38,872 bases of DNA from Baffinella frigidus (Eukaryota; Cryptophyceae; Cryptomonadales; Baffinellaceae), in contig MU647545.1 of the NCBI GenBank assembly GCA_026770585.1, positions 58,590 through 97,461 of the forward strand. Reading direction: 5' to 3'. Of the stretch, positions 31,923 through 38,872 are shown in pieces. Each line of letters begins with the position of its first letter. Position 1 is the stretch's first letter. A model generated the notes under the pieces. That model was not told where the DNA came from, made no database searches, and was given only the letters and a program-made list of their open reading frames with translations. A program made the translations under genes and the position numbers.

Positions 31923-33917
31923 ACTACAAAAGGAACCGGAGGGTTGAACCCACCCATCCACCCATTTGTTTTGTTTTGCATCTCTGTAAATAACCAGCGT
32001 TTGGATCTGACACTGTGTGCGTTGTATGCCGCAGGGATGTCTTGATATTAGAAGAAGCGGCGTAAGGTGCAAACCCCCACCCTCACCAGTTTGCGCATAC
32101 TGTCGTAGTCTAAATCTTATTCCTTTACTAACTATCTGTGTGTTTTGGCATGTACAGTCGATCCAGGCTTGTGAGTCCCCTACCCTACACCCATGAGTTA
32201 CCTGCAACGCTGAAACTACTACGAATCTGGCTCTGACTCGTGTGGCGGTGTGTGTATCGGCATGTACCCTACGTTCGACATTTTAGCTTCTACGAGACGG
32301 TGAGTCCCCATCCGATCACCCATTGAAGATTTACTTGTAACTCTGAAAACCACTTCGAATTTGACCCTAACACTACGCGCGTTGACTTGCAGGTGGCCCC
32401 GCTGCTGCTGGTCGGCCGCGCGAGTCTACTGGCGATCTCAACGCTGACTTCCTCGACGAACTTCTACACGCGGCTTTTCAAAATGGTTGATGAGTCTACA
32501 GGCAGAGCCATGTTCCGGAGCATTCAAATCCAGCTGGCGTGCCAGCCGTGTATTGAGAACGGAAAGGTTGCTGAGTGTACACACATGCTTCATCTGGTGC
32601 CTCGGTGGCAGAGCTCTGAGCGGCACATCCGTCTCAAGACGATCATGCAGGACCGCCCTGACCTGATCGAGAGCGAGCTCTCCGGACTGGCATTTGACAG
32701 CCTTCAAAACTGTTTTCGTGAAAAAGATTTCAGTATTATGTTCGACCAGACGCCGATACCCCCTGTATTCGGAGAACCGATCTTTATCGTGGTGGATCCG
32801 GCGGCTGGTGGGCCGCAGTCCGACGGAACAAGGGTTTGGTTCAGGTCATTCCCATGCCATCCCTCACTTGTCTCACGCGTGGATGTATGCACTACGGGCC
32901 TTCTCGACGAGATCTTGGACGCTGTAGATTTCATTGCGCTGCCATTTAGGGACCACGTCATTGGCCAATGTTGTGAAGAATCCTGGGGCTTTGTGGCCAC
33001 ATAGCGGTCCGATCTTTGCGTTTGAAAATCCTTCACACACCCAGCGCTTTCCGATTACGTCCACGTTGAGTAGTAGTAGCAGCACCGCTCTGGCGCAATC
33101 AAGCCCTTGGCTTGCTGTGGCCGTCATTGTAGCCATTGTCCCTGTTATGGTGTTTTCTAACTCATGGTGACTCTTTGTGATATTCCTGGCGAACATATCT
33201 ATCAACGCATTTATGAGATCCATGTTGGCCCCATACAGAACAAGCAGCATTGTGTCCTGACCATGGGTTGGTGGTGTGTGTGTGCAGATTATCGGCATCG
33301 AAGTCATGTCGAGTTGTAAAGGTCATACCCACCCCAACCGGGCTACGCGGGGACTCTGATGTTGTTTTTGTTTCTTTGAGTGTATTTTGACACCCAGTTG
33401 ATACCCCTCTAACTCTCTGATGTGGTCCACAGAACCGGATCGGCAGTTCGCCATGATTGAAGACCACATCCGCAGACTCCGCGTGGCAAGACCGCAGTGG
33501 TGTCGATCACCTATCAAAATATATGTGGAACGCAATCTTGGGTTCGAAGCCGAACACCATAAGTTAGCGCTACAACACCTCCCGTATGTCTCATTTCGTA
33601 TGGACCCGGTAAGCGATCGCGTCGGTGTGTACACAACCCAGACCATCAAACACGCAATGGCGACTCTACTGAATACACTGCTCCGAGACGAACGGGTGCA
33701 TATTTTAAAGCCTGTCGTCACGACGTGCGACACAAACCTGGTGCGACTGAGGGATCAGCTTCATGTGTACTCGTACCAGTACAAGCTCGGCGTCAACACA
33801 TTTCAGACAGACCGGTGCGCGATTAGTGGCAAGGTCGGTGGTATGAAAGACGATATATGTATCGCTTTACAGCTCGGTATATACTTTACAGATCTCGATT
33901 CAAGAACTGGGGATTGA
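31923..33917 (+). CDS. Large terminase subunit (packaging ATPase/nuclease), many exons, 5' end unresolved
   Basis: The DNA packaging motor subunit. Proposed exons: 31923-31942, 32035-32066, 32158-32170, 32287-32299, 32393-32884, 33288-33321, 33433-33917. Read together they give the family order: a Thr-Gly-Gly lead-in, Walker B (DVLILEEAA), VDPGFFYETV, the coupling block LLAISTLTSS, then nuclease motif I (IFIVVDPAAGG), IIGIEVMSSC, motif II (YVERNLGFE) and motif III (GGMKDDICIAL). Frames agree at each junction. Two problems: the frame meets TAA at 32063-32065, where the family has an aromatic residue after EEAA, and no Walker A exon was found. The donor at 32884 is the least certain boundary. 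Family identity is secure; whether the gene is intact is not. Confidence 0.85.
31943..32034 (+). other. Terminase intron (92 bp), introner-like
   Basis: It begins GTTGAACCCACCCATCC and ends TATGCCGCAG, with a CTGACAC branch-like site. It shares blocks (CACCCAT, ATCTGACACTG, GCGTTG) with the other terminase introns. Confidence 0.65.
32067..32157 (+). other. Terminase intron (91 bp), introner-like
   Basis: It begins GTGCAAACCCCCACCC and ends GGCATGTACAG, with TTTACTAAC as a strong branch-site match 25-30 nt from the end. A second donor (GTAAGG at 32062) would avoid the TAA but lose the downstream frame. Confidence 0.6.
32171..32286 (+). other. Terminase intron (116 bp), introner-like
   Basis: It begins GTGAGTCCCCTACCC and ends CGACATTTTAG. 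Its middle (CACCCATGAGTTACCTG, CTGAAACTACTACGAATCTG) aligns with the next intron. Confidence 0.7.
32300..32392 (+). other. Terminase intron (93 bp), introner-like
   Basis: It begins GTGAGTCCCCATCC and ends GTTGACTTGCAG, with a CCCTAAC branch-like site. It lies between the codons of ...YET and VAPLLL, phase 0. Confidence 0.75.
32873..33307 (-). CDS. Antisense ORF nested in the longest terminase intron, tentative gene
   Basis: A 144-codon minus frame with ATG at 33307; internal ATGs at 33298 and 33250 are alternatives. It lies almost wholly inside the proposed 403-bp intron 32885-33287 of the terminase and overlaps exon ends only slightly. The text looks protein-like: DLINALIDMFARNITKSHHE, a hydrophobic ARAVLLLLLNVDVIGKRW, and a closing NEIYSVQDLVEKARSAYIHA. 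No TATA box is evident upstream. No family was recognised. It could equally be coding-like antisense of undetected terminase exons, so confidence is limited. Confidence 0.4.
   Translation of the reverse strand: MTSMPIICTHTPPTHGQDTMLLVLYGANMDLINALIDMFARNITKSHHELENTITGTMATMTATASQGLDCARAVLLLLLNVDVIGKRWVCEGFSNAKIGPLCGHKAPGFFTTLANDVVPKWQRNEIYSVQDLVEKARSAYIHA
33322..33432 (+). other. Terminase intron (111 bp), introner-like
   Basis: It begins GTCATACCCACCCC and ends GTGGTCCACAG, with a CTCTAAC branch-like site. Splicing joins K and E codons in phase 1 and brings IIGIEVMSSC in frame with the motif II exon. Confidence 0.7.
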
Positions 33918-33932
33918 TGTTATACACCCGCA

Positions 33933-33942
33933 TATATTTAAG
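33933..33942 (+). promoter_or_regulatory. TATATTTAAG box of the coiled-coil gene
   Basis: caTATATTTAAGctt lies 41-50 nt before the ATG at 33983 and only 16 nt after the terminase stop. Confidence 0.65.
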
Positions 33943-33982
33943 CTTTGGACCGTGTCATTTGCCAAAGCGATTCATTCTCTGC

Positions 33983-35662
33983 ATGTCTGGGTCGGGGGAT
34001 GGTAACGCAGACCCTTCCACTAAAACCAAAACACAACTTGAGAAATATACTGAGAAACTTGAGAAAAAGGTTGAGACACTTGAGGAACAGCTTAAGGAGG
34101 TTGAACACGCGATGAAGGGATATGCAGAGGATAAGGGCGTGTCTGACACTGCATTCACGGAACAGACGAGGGACTTTCTCAAGGTCCGAAATAAGAACGA
34201 GGAACTTGAAACACAGATTGCTAAGGTTGCAGGCCAGCTAAAGAGCCAGGAGGGTCAAACACGCGAAGCTGAAGCCATGACAAGTCGTTTAGAGGCGCAG
34301 ATGGAATCAAAAGAGAAGCAACACGATGCGGAGATACAGGATTGGAAGAAACGTCAGAGCGAACTGTCTGCTGAGAAAAGTTCTGCTGCGCAACGATTCG
34401 ATGACCAACTCCATAAGCTAAAATCTGAACATATCCAGACAGATCGCGACCACGAAACCGCAATAAATGAACTACAACACACGGTGAAAGAGGAGACCGC
34501 CAAGTCTGATCGGGCTACCAGAGTAGTCGAGGAGAAGGTAAGACAAATAAAAACGATGAACGATCGAATTGACGAGCAGCGATCAGATATAAGGGAATTG
34601 AGATCGAAGTTGAGAACCGATGATGGCGTCACCGGAATGGACGAAATAAAGAGGCTATCAGACTTACTACAGAAAGTGACCTCTCAATGGAAGCTGGCTA
34701 CCAAACTTAAATCCGAGCAGGAAGACAAGATTAAACATATGCAGAATGACAATGACATCCTCCAGCAACAGAACCGCAATCTTGTGAAGGAAGTCGAAGG
34801 TTTGATCACCCAAAATGAAAATCGCGAACCGGAAGGTGGGGATACCAGTGATGAAACAGCCGTTTCAAACCTTAAGGGTCTCATACGCGAGAGAGATGTC
34901 GAGATCACACAGTTGGAGGGATTCGTACACTCTCTGCAAGAACATAGTGAGGAACTTAACGCGACCATACAGACGCAAGATGACAAAATCGGAACGTTGA
35001 AAGAGATTGTGAAATTTATGAAAAGGGATTTCATTGAAAAGCAATCGGGTGAAGAAGAATCGAATGAAGACGAATCGGATGAAGAAGATTCGGATGAAGA
35101 GCCAACGCGGGGACACAATGTTGACGGTGCGTCGCACACACCCTCCTTACGCGAGATATTTCGGCGGTATGGTAATGATAGTGACGGCCCTGATGAGAAT
35201 GAGGACAGTGATGAGAATGAGCAAGACGCATGGAAACTGATCGAGGCGTTTGTCAACGATTTCCTCATGAAGGGGACCGACGAGCATGGCGGTGGTGCGG
35301 TGGCCGACATACATGAGGCAGTAGCGAAGTTTCTAATGGATCCATACCATGATTTCCCGGAGGGTGGTATTTCCTTACCCCCTGGGATTGAAACATTTAA
35401 ATGGCATATGATAATGGCCGCCAAGAGATACCTGCTCCTTCGGATCTACAAGAAGCACGGTCGGGGAACCTCAGGGGGATCGGTTGTCTCATATGACCCA
35501 GAAAGGTCAGAGGGGCACTCGACTTCGGACACGACTCGCTCATTTGACCCAGAGAATCCAGATAGTCGGGCCGACGGCTGGAGTGCCCCACCTGAGCCAG
35601 ATGGCCGGGGATGGGGATTGCCTGACCCAGATGATCCACAAAACTGGGACCAGTATGTATAG
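33983..35662 (+). CDS. Long coiled-coil protein with acidic and Pro/Asp C-terminus
   Basis: The frame is open from 33857 inside the terminase end, but the TATA box at 33933 and the ATG at 33983 (MSGSGDGNAD) mark the start; the product is 559 residues. Residues 15-355 are heptad-rich coiled coil (LEKYTEKLEKKVETLEEQLK; NELQHTVKEETAKSDRATRV). An acidic segment follows (EEESNEDESDEEDSDEEP, about 360-375), then a second acidic patch, a helical region near 440-480 and a Ser/Asp/Pro-rich tail. No span. A scaffold, tegument or motor-like tether are all possible; coiled coils do not identify function. The reverse strand is also open, but only as a Ser/Leu-rich shadow. Confidence 0.8.
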   Translation: MSGSGDGNADPSTKTKTQLEKYTEKLEKKVETLEEQLKEVEHAMKGYAEDKGVSDTAFTEQTRDFLKVRNKNEELETQIAKVAGQLKSQEGQTREAEAMTSRLEAQMESKEKQHDAEIQDWKKRQSELSAEKSSAAQRFDDQLHKLKSEHIQTDRDHETAINELQHTVKEETAKSDRATRVVEEKVRQIKTMNDRIDEQRSDIRELRSKLRTDDGVTGMDEIKRLSDLLQKVTSQWKLATKLKSEQEDKIKHMQNDNDILQQQNRNLVKEVEGLITQNENREPEGGDTSDETAVSNLKGLIRERDVEITQLEGFVHSLQEHSEELNATIQTQDDKIGTLKEIVKFMKRDFIEKQSGEEESNEDESDEEDSDEEPTRGHNVDGASHTPSLREIFRRYGNDSDGPDENEDSDENEQDAWKLIEAFVNDFLMKGTDEHGGGAVADIHEAVAKFLMDPYHDFPEGGISLPPGIETFKWHMIMAAKRYLLLRIYKKHGRGTSGGSVVSYDPERSEGHSTSDTTRSFDPENPDSRADGWSAPPEPDGRGWGLPDPDDPQNWDQYV

Positions 35663-35706
35663 GTCTTTATTTATCCTTCTAGACGCGACTGATCCCTTCC
35701 GTTCTA

Positions 35707-36327
35707 TTACAGTAGAGTTACTGTGTGGTCTGGAAGTGTGTTATACACATGTGAGTGTTCCATCGGGCCGTTTCCCAGGAGGCGGTTTCTACCCGTGTAC
35801 GTCGATGCGTGTTCATGCTGCATATGCAAAAGAGATGTGTTGAGGCCATACGGCATATTGTACTTTGTACGCAGATGGTTTTCCGCGACACTATCTACAA
35901 ACCGGCGGTAAACGACCATGAAGAATATTGGCACACAGAACAGGACCGTGATTGAGATAGCGATTGTGAACACTCCACCCTTCAAGATGACATCGACAAT
36001 TACATGTGCGATGTTGGTACAGCTGTCGAACCCACAGAGCTGTGCACTGCGCAGGGCGGCTGTGAACGAGTGCAGGAGGATGCTACGCCTTGCGTTGGCC
36101 TCCACACCCTCGCAGAGGTCAGTGTGTTGCTTCAGGCGAATGTAGAAGTCTGGCTCACCGCATCGTGCGAGGAGCCATTGGTCGTCGAGTAGGCGCTGGC
36201 GTGCAGTGGTGTGCTCTGTATGTAGCACGTAGATGAAGTTGCATATGATTAGAGAAGTAAAGACTACCATACTCAGAGTGGTGACATGCCTAGCCAGTGT
36301 TAGTGCAAGGTGTGCAGGGGTACCCAT
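35707..36327 (-). CDS. Two-span membrane protein with Cys loop, 206 residues
   Basis: Start at ATG 36327 (MGTPAHLALT); the longer frame begins at a TTG three codons upstream. Two spans are visible: LSMVVFTSLIICNFIYVL near residue 20, and GGVFTIAISITVLFCVPIFF near 120. The loop between them, about 80 residues, has four Cys (ARCGEPD, TDLCEG, AQLCGFDSCT) likely paired in disulfides outside the cytosol. The tail (about 60 residues) has His/Tyr-rich motifs. It shares its promoter, an ATTAAATA box, with the divergent gene at 36416. The topology resembles small virion membrane proteins; family unknown. Confidence 0.75.
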   Translation of the reverse strand: MGTPAHLALTLARHVTTLSMVVFTSLIICNFIYVLHTEHTTARQRLLDDQWLLARCGEPDFYIRLKQHTDLCEGVEANARRSILLHSFTAALRSAQLCGFDSCTNIAHVIVDVILKGGVFTIAISITVLFCVPIFFMVVYRRFVDSVAENHLRTKYNMPYGLNTSLLHMQHEHASTYTGRNRLLGNGPMEHSHVYNTLPDHTVTLL

Positions 36328-36360
36328 GTGTCTCAATTTGCACCTGTCACATACCAGGGC

Positions 36361-36370
36361 CTGTATTTAA
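36361..36370. promoter_or_regulatory. Shared TATA box of divergent membrane-protein genes
   Basis: ctgTATTTAATactcc lies 46-55 nt before the ATG at 36416 and 34-43 nt before the ATG at 36327 on the other strand, where it reads ATTAAATA. A single palindromic-like box may serve both genes. Confidence 0.55.
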
Positions 36371-36415
36371 TACTCCACTGGAGTTGATGGGGCAGTAACG
36401 TGTCCCAAGAGCCAA

Positions 36416-37747
36416 ATGAATTTCAATGGAACTCATCCTGTTTTATTCTACTGTCTATTGTTATGCTTGATCCAGGGGTGTCGTGCCTATGTCCGCAGTG
36501 CCCATGAAGACCATTACCCTCATTTGTGGGATACAGAATCACATCGTGCGGTTGTGTGGACACGCGGGTCTATGCTGCAGCATGTGTTAGGGGCAGAGGC
36601 TGTACGTGTGACAGACAACCGCGTGCGCTTCATCCCAGCGGGGTGGTCTATGGGGTCAACTCTTCAAGACAGGTCCAGGTTCGCATCATGTGCCCCACAC
36701 CCACATGCGCTCTGTCGTATCACGGGGCACGAGTTGAGTGACTCTATGGGGGTTGGTGAGGGGTCCATGGTCTTTCCGACCAATGGTATAGATGTCTGGG
36801 TGCATGGCACTACATCCCATAGGTGTATGAACGGTTACGGACGCACTTCAATGGAAACCAATAGATCTGCGATGATCTACGACGTCAGTGTATGTGACGT
36901 AGTGGACGGGTCACTCAGCGTGCTCTTCGTGGATGGTATGGTTGATCTGATGCATGTTGACATCAACTCACCTATGTACGTGATCGCAGGAATTCTTGTG
37001 GTGGTGGTCATTGTTCTCATCACACAGAACCTCGCAGTAGACATCCTCACGAACACCACAGACGAAGCACCTGTCTCTACTGGAGTGTGTGTCCTCGTCT
37101 CATTATTGCTCGCACTATGCAGTTGTGTACTCCCTGGGTACATCGCGGGTCGTGGTCCTGGTCCGTTCGTCCCCTTTGTTACTGAACTAGATCGGTTCTA
37201 TTTTTTTACCATCGTCTGTTACATGACCACACATTGCACTCTATGGACCGGTAATCATGTGTTGGGGTTATTGTCACGTAACACATTCTCAAGCAAGCCA
37301 ACGAGAATGAGACCAGATCAGTATATGCCGTTGGACTTCTCCGAGCACGGGAGGGATAAAAAAGCAGTGCATTCTGGTTTCCGTGTGGGACATTTACATA
37401 GTGTCAACTTCATGGTATCTGCGCTGTTTCTCGCAATCTTCAGTACGCATGGTACTATCGAAACCGTGCTTACAGCCCCATTACTATTTGTGTTCATGTT
37501 TCGCACCATCTTCAAGAGCTACGCGGTTGAGAACAGTTCCTCTGAGCATGGTGCCATCGACTCGTACATTCAGGCGGTGTTTGAGCCTCTTCTTATCGCA
37601 TTCGACGTCGTGGTGGTCTGCACGACACATATTGCAGGCACACAAGCACTCGCAGAAACAAGCATGCACGCTAACTCAAGTTTTTTGATTTTGTTCTTTA
37701 TTGCCCACACATTGGCATACGAAGGGAATCGCACTCGAAGGGTGTGA
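36416..37747 (+). CDS. Polytopic membrane glycoprotein with N-terminal ectodomain
   Basis: Product of 443 residues, ATG at 36416. A signal peptide (MNFNGTHPVLFYCLLLCLIQ, probable cleavage after GCRA) leads into an ectodomain of about 160 residues with Cys (RFASCAPHPHALCRITG; SHRCMNGYGR). Seven hydrophobic segments follow, for example MYVIAGILVVVVIVLITQNL, GVCVLVSLLLALCSCVLPGY, FFTIVCYMTTHCTLW, and SFLILFFIAHTLAYEG near the end. An ectodomain plus seven spans resembles receptor-like proteins, but no GPCR motif is recognisable. It is divergent with the 36327 gene. Confidence 0.8.
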   Translation: MNFNGTHPVLFYCLLLCLIQGCRAYVRSAHEDHYPHLWDTESHRAVVWTRGSMLQHVLGAEAVRVTDNRVRFIPAGWSMGSTLQDRSRFASCAPHPHALCRITGHELSDSMGVGEGSMVFPTNGIDVWVHGTTSHRCMNGYGRTSMETNRSAMIYDVSVCDVVDGSLSVLFVDGMVDLMHVDINSPMYVIAGILVVVVIVLITQNLAVDILTNTTDEAPVSTGVCVLVSLLLALCSCVLPGYIAGRGPGPFVPFVTELDRFYFFTIVCYMTTHCTLWTGNHVLGLLSRNTFSSKPTRMRPDQYMPLDFSEHGRDKKAVHSGFRVGHLHSVNFMVSALFLAIFSTHGTIETVLTAPLLFVFMFRTIFKSYAVENSSSEHGAIDSYIQAVFEPLLIAFDVVVVCTTHIAGTQALAETSMHANSSFLILFFIAHTLAYEGNRTRRV

Positions 37748-37754
37748 TGTGTAT

Positions 37755-38645
37755 CTAAAGCTCATCACTACTAGACGAGTCAACCTCCTTGGTAGGCCTC
37801 TTGCCCATCTTCTTCTTCTTCGGGACCTCTTTCGCGTTCTGCTCTGCACCGCGGCTTGCCTGGAGCACGCTCATGCGGTTCATCGAAGGGTGTAGGTTCT
37901 TGTTCTTACCCAACCCGACGTGCTTCCAGCACCCCCAGTTCTTGTCCTTGTTGCCCCGCCACGGGGAGTGGATGATCGCTTGCGTGAATTTGCTCGGAAG
38001 CACACAAACCACCGGCGCGAGACAGTTGATGTGTTTGATCATGCACTTGGAGCTGATCCGCTTGGACAGCACCAAAACCACAAAGAACTTGTCGCACTCC
38101 CCTAGACAGGGGGGTCCGTCTTGCTCGTGGACGGACTCGCTTGATAAATCTCGCGCCTCTGTGCTGTTGTCCAGTACAGGAATCGGTGTTGCCGGAAACC
38201 GGACGATGAACATATCCGCGGTATTCATCAAGAGGACCAGAGCTGGACCCAAACCTTCCGACATCGACGTGTTGGACTGCAGCAGTCTACACGCAATTGA
38301 CTCGACAGTGTCGAGGCTGTCCACGCTCAGAAAGAATCCCCTCATCCGCTTCTCACCAGGCGTGATCAGCGGCAAATGTTTACCCGCGTAGTCGGCGGGG
38401 GCGTATTCGACGCGTCCGGCCTGCCAGTCGTTGAAGTGAGCGACGAGGTGGTCCGAGTAAGAGTCCTTATGTTCAACTGTGCTCTCCGGGACCCCTTCCT
38501 TCGAGCCACCGCTTGGAGCTTGGCCGTCTAGCTTGACCAGGCGGTCCTGTGTTCGCTTGGCATCGGACACGCCCCACCGAGTGTTGGTGGACGAGCGCTC
38601 CACCGCACCAAAGAAGCGCTGGATGCGCACGCCGAGCGCCTCCAT
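37755..38645 (-). CDS. Unassigned protein with basic/acidic C-terminal tail, 296 residues
   Basis: ATG at 38645 (MEALGVRIQR). Soluble alpha/beta protein: a polar N-terminal third (PSGGSKEGVPESTVEHKDSY), a central region with strands (PALVLLMNTADMFIVRFPA; CDKFFVVLVLSKRISSKCMI), a basic surface (PWRGNKDKNWGCWKHVG) and a tail with a nuclear-localisation-like cluster (PKKKKMGKRPTKE) followed by Ser/Asp. It belongs to the GC-rich gene set, and its upstream region holds repeated GTAGTAAA cores. A nuclear role is inferred from the tail and promoter class. No family was recognised. Confidence 0.7.
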   Translation of the reverse strand: MEALGVRIQRFFGAVERSSTNTRWGVSDAKRTQDRLVKLDGQAPSGGSKEGVPESTVEHKDSYSDHLVAHFNDWQAGRVEYAPADYAGKHLPLITPGEKRMRGFFLSVDSLDTVESIACRLLQSNTSMSEGLGPALVLLMNTADMFIVRFPATPIPVLDNSTEARDLSSESVHEQDGPPCLGECDKFFVVLVLSKRISSKCMIKHINCLAPVVCVLPSKFTQAIIHSPWRGNKDKNWGCWKHVGLGKNKNLHPSMNRMSVLQASRGAEQNAKEVPKKKKMGKRPTKEVDSSSSDEL

Positions 38646-38872
38646 GAACCCTTGACCCCCCCCCTTCCCGTGCTAGATTGGGGCTTTTCACTTTCGCGCG
38701 GGGGAAATAAAATCTTTTTTACTAGATCCATTCAAGTCATGTAGTAAAATAGATCCATTCAAGTCATGTAGTAAAATAGATCCATTCAAGTCATGTAGTA
38801 AAATAGATCCATTCAAGTCATATAGTAAAATGCATGTAGTAAAATAGATCCATTCAAGTCATGTAGTAAAAT
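38646..38872. repeat. 27-bp GTAGTAAAA tandem repeat, promoter of leftward gene, runs off window
   Basis: From 38723 the unit tagatccattcaagtcatg plus tagtaaaa repeats about five times at a period of 27 bp, with one unit broken by an extra tgcatgtagtaaaa. It ends only at the window edge. It lies upstream of the 38645 gene and probably of an unseen rightward gene, as at the other three divergent promoters. Confidence 0.8.

Noticed and set aside
32885-33004. Continuation of the terminase exon to the stop at 33004
   Set aside because: The text after position 32884 does not resemble a terminase, whereas splicing to 33288 restores the expected order before nuclease motif II.
33420-33917. A separate 165-residue gene starting at ATG 33420
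   Set aside because: The first codons lie within an intron-like stretch ending CCACAG at 33432, and the rest is the terminase nuclease C-terminus, in phase with the upstream exon.
34684-35424. 246-codon minus-strand frame opposite the coiled-coil gene
   Set aside because: It is a Ser/Cys/Leu-rich mirror of Glu/Lys-rich coiled-coil codons, a common artefact.
37755-37766. C-terminal SDEL as an ER retention signal of the 38645 gene product
   Set aside because: The protein has no signal peptide and carries a nuclear-type basic cluster just before; the match is probably chance.

Overview
The window reads as part of a large double-stranded DNA virus, or an integrated copy of one, whose genes are expressed in a eukaryotic nucleus. 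The strongest anchor is a large terminase subunit gene at about 31.9-33.9 kb. It carries a Walker B block, the coupling block and all three nuclease motifs of the herpesvirus/phage (Duplodnaviria) packaging ATPase, and it is broken into small exons. The terminase, many multi-pass membrane proteins, algal-looking extracellular domains, a DUF2828/vWA protein and a phage-type HNH nuclease suggest a mirusvirus-like or otherwise herpes-related virus of a unicellular alga or protist. That placement is inference: no polymerase, confirmed capsid protein or 18S marker is visible here. No rRNA, tRNA, CRISPR array or insertion sequence was found.

Layout. 0-2.5 kb: the 3' part of a mucin-like membrane glycoprotein gene, then a divergent pair (a histone H3 tail mimic on minus, a three-finger C2H2 protein on plus). 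2.6-6.4 kb: four minus-strand genes, including a 669-residue putative surface protein and a small charged protein that share a duplicated promoter. 6.8-10.1 kb: a second divergent pair around a repeat-rich promoter, each gene holding one intron made of CCCTAAA-type repeats. 10.2-19.6 kb: membrane proteins (one with a third telomere-repeat intron), an 891-residue His/RGG/collagen-like protein, a 320-residue companion and a 17-residue-repeat protein. 19.7-22.8 kb: a third divergent pair (ankyrin/F-box-like on minus, unknown on plus). 22.9-31.6 kb: a DRAM/Frag1-like membrane protein, a DUF2828/vWA protein, three unassigned genes and the HNH endonuclease. 31.9-35.7 kb: terminase and a coiled-coil protein. 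35.7-38.6 kb: two membrane proteins and a basic-tailed protein whose promoter repeats run off the window.

Two promoter styles are interleaved. One gene set (H3-tail mimic, C2H2, the 6.8-8.4 kb gene, the 9.0 kb gene, ankyrin, the 21.8 kb gene, the 38.6 kb gene) is GC-rich and is fed by intergenic arrays of the core GTAGTAAA/TTTACTAC. The other set (membrane and putative virion proteins) has single TATTTAA-like TATA boxes about 25-55 nt before the ATG. This would fit an early, host-directed set and a late, virion set, but timing is not shown by sequence.

Two intron families are visible. Three unrelated genes have 91-97 bp introns built of degenerate CCCTAAA repeats, all with GT..AG ends and compatible reading frames. 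The terminase has a series of 91-116 bp introns with C-rich donor ends that resemble one another, as introner elements do. The terminase also shows an in-frame TAA when its frame is followed through canonical splices, no visible Walker A, and an antisense reading frame inside its longest intron. Several starts proposed at GTG or TTG were moved to the nearest credible ATG.
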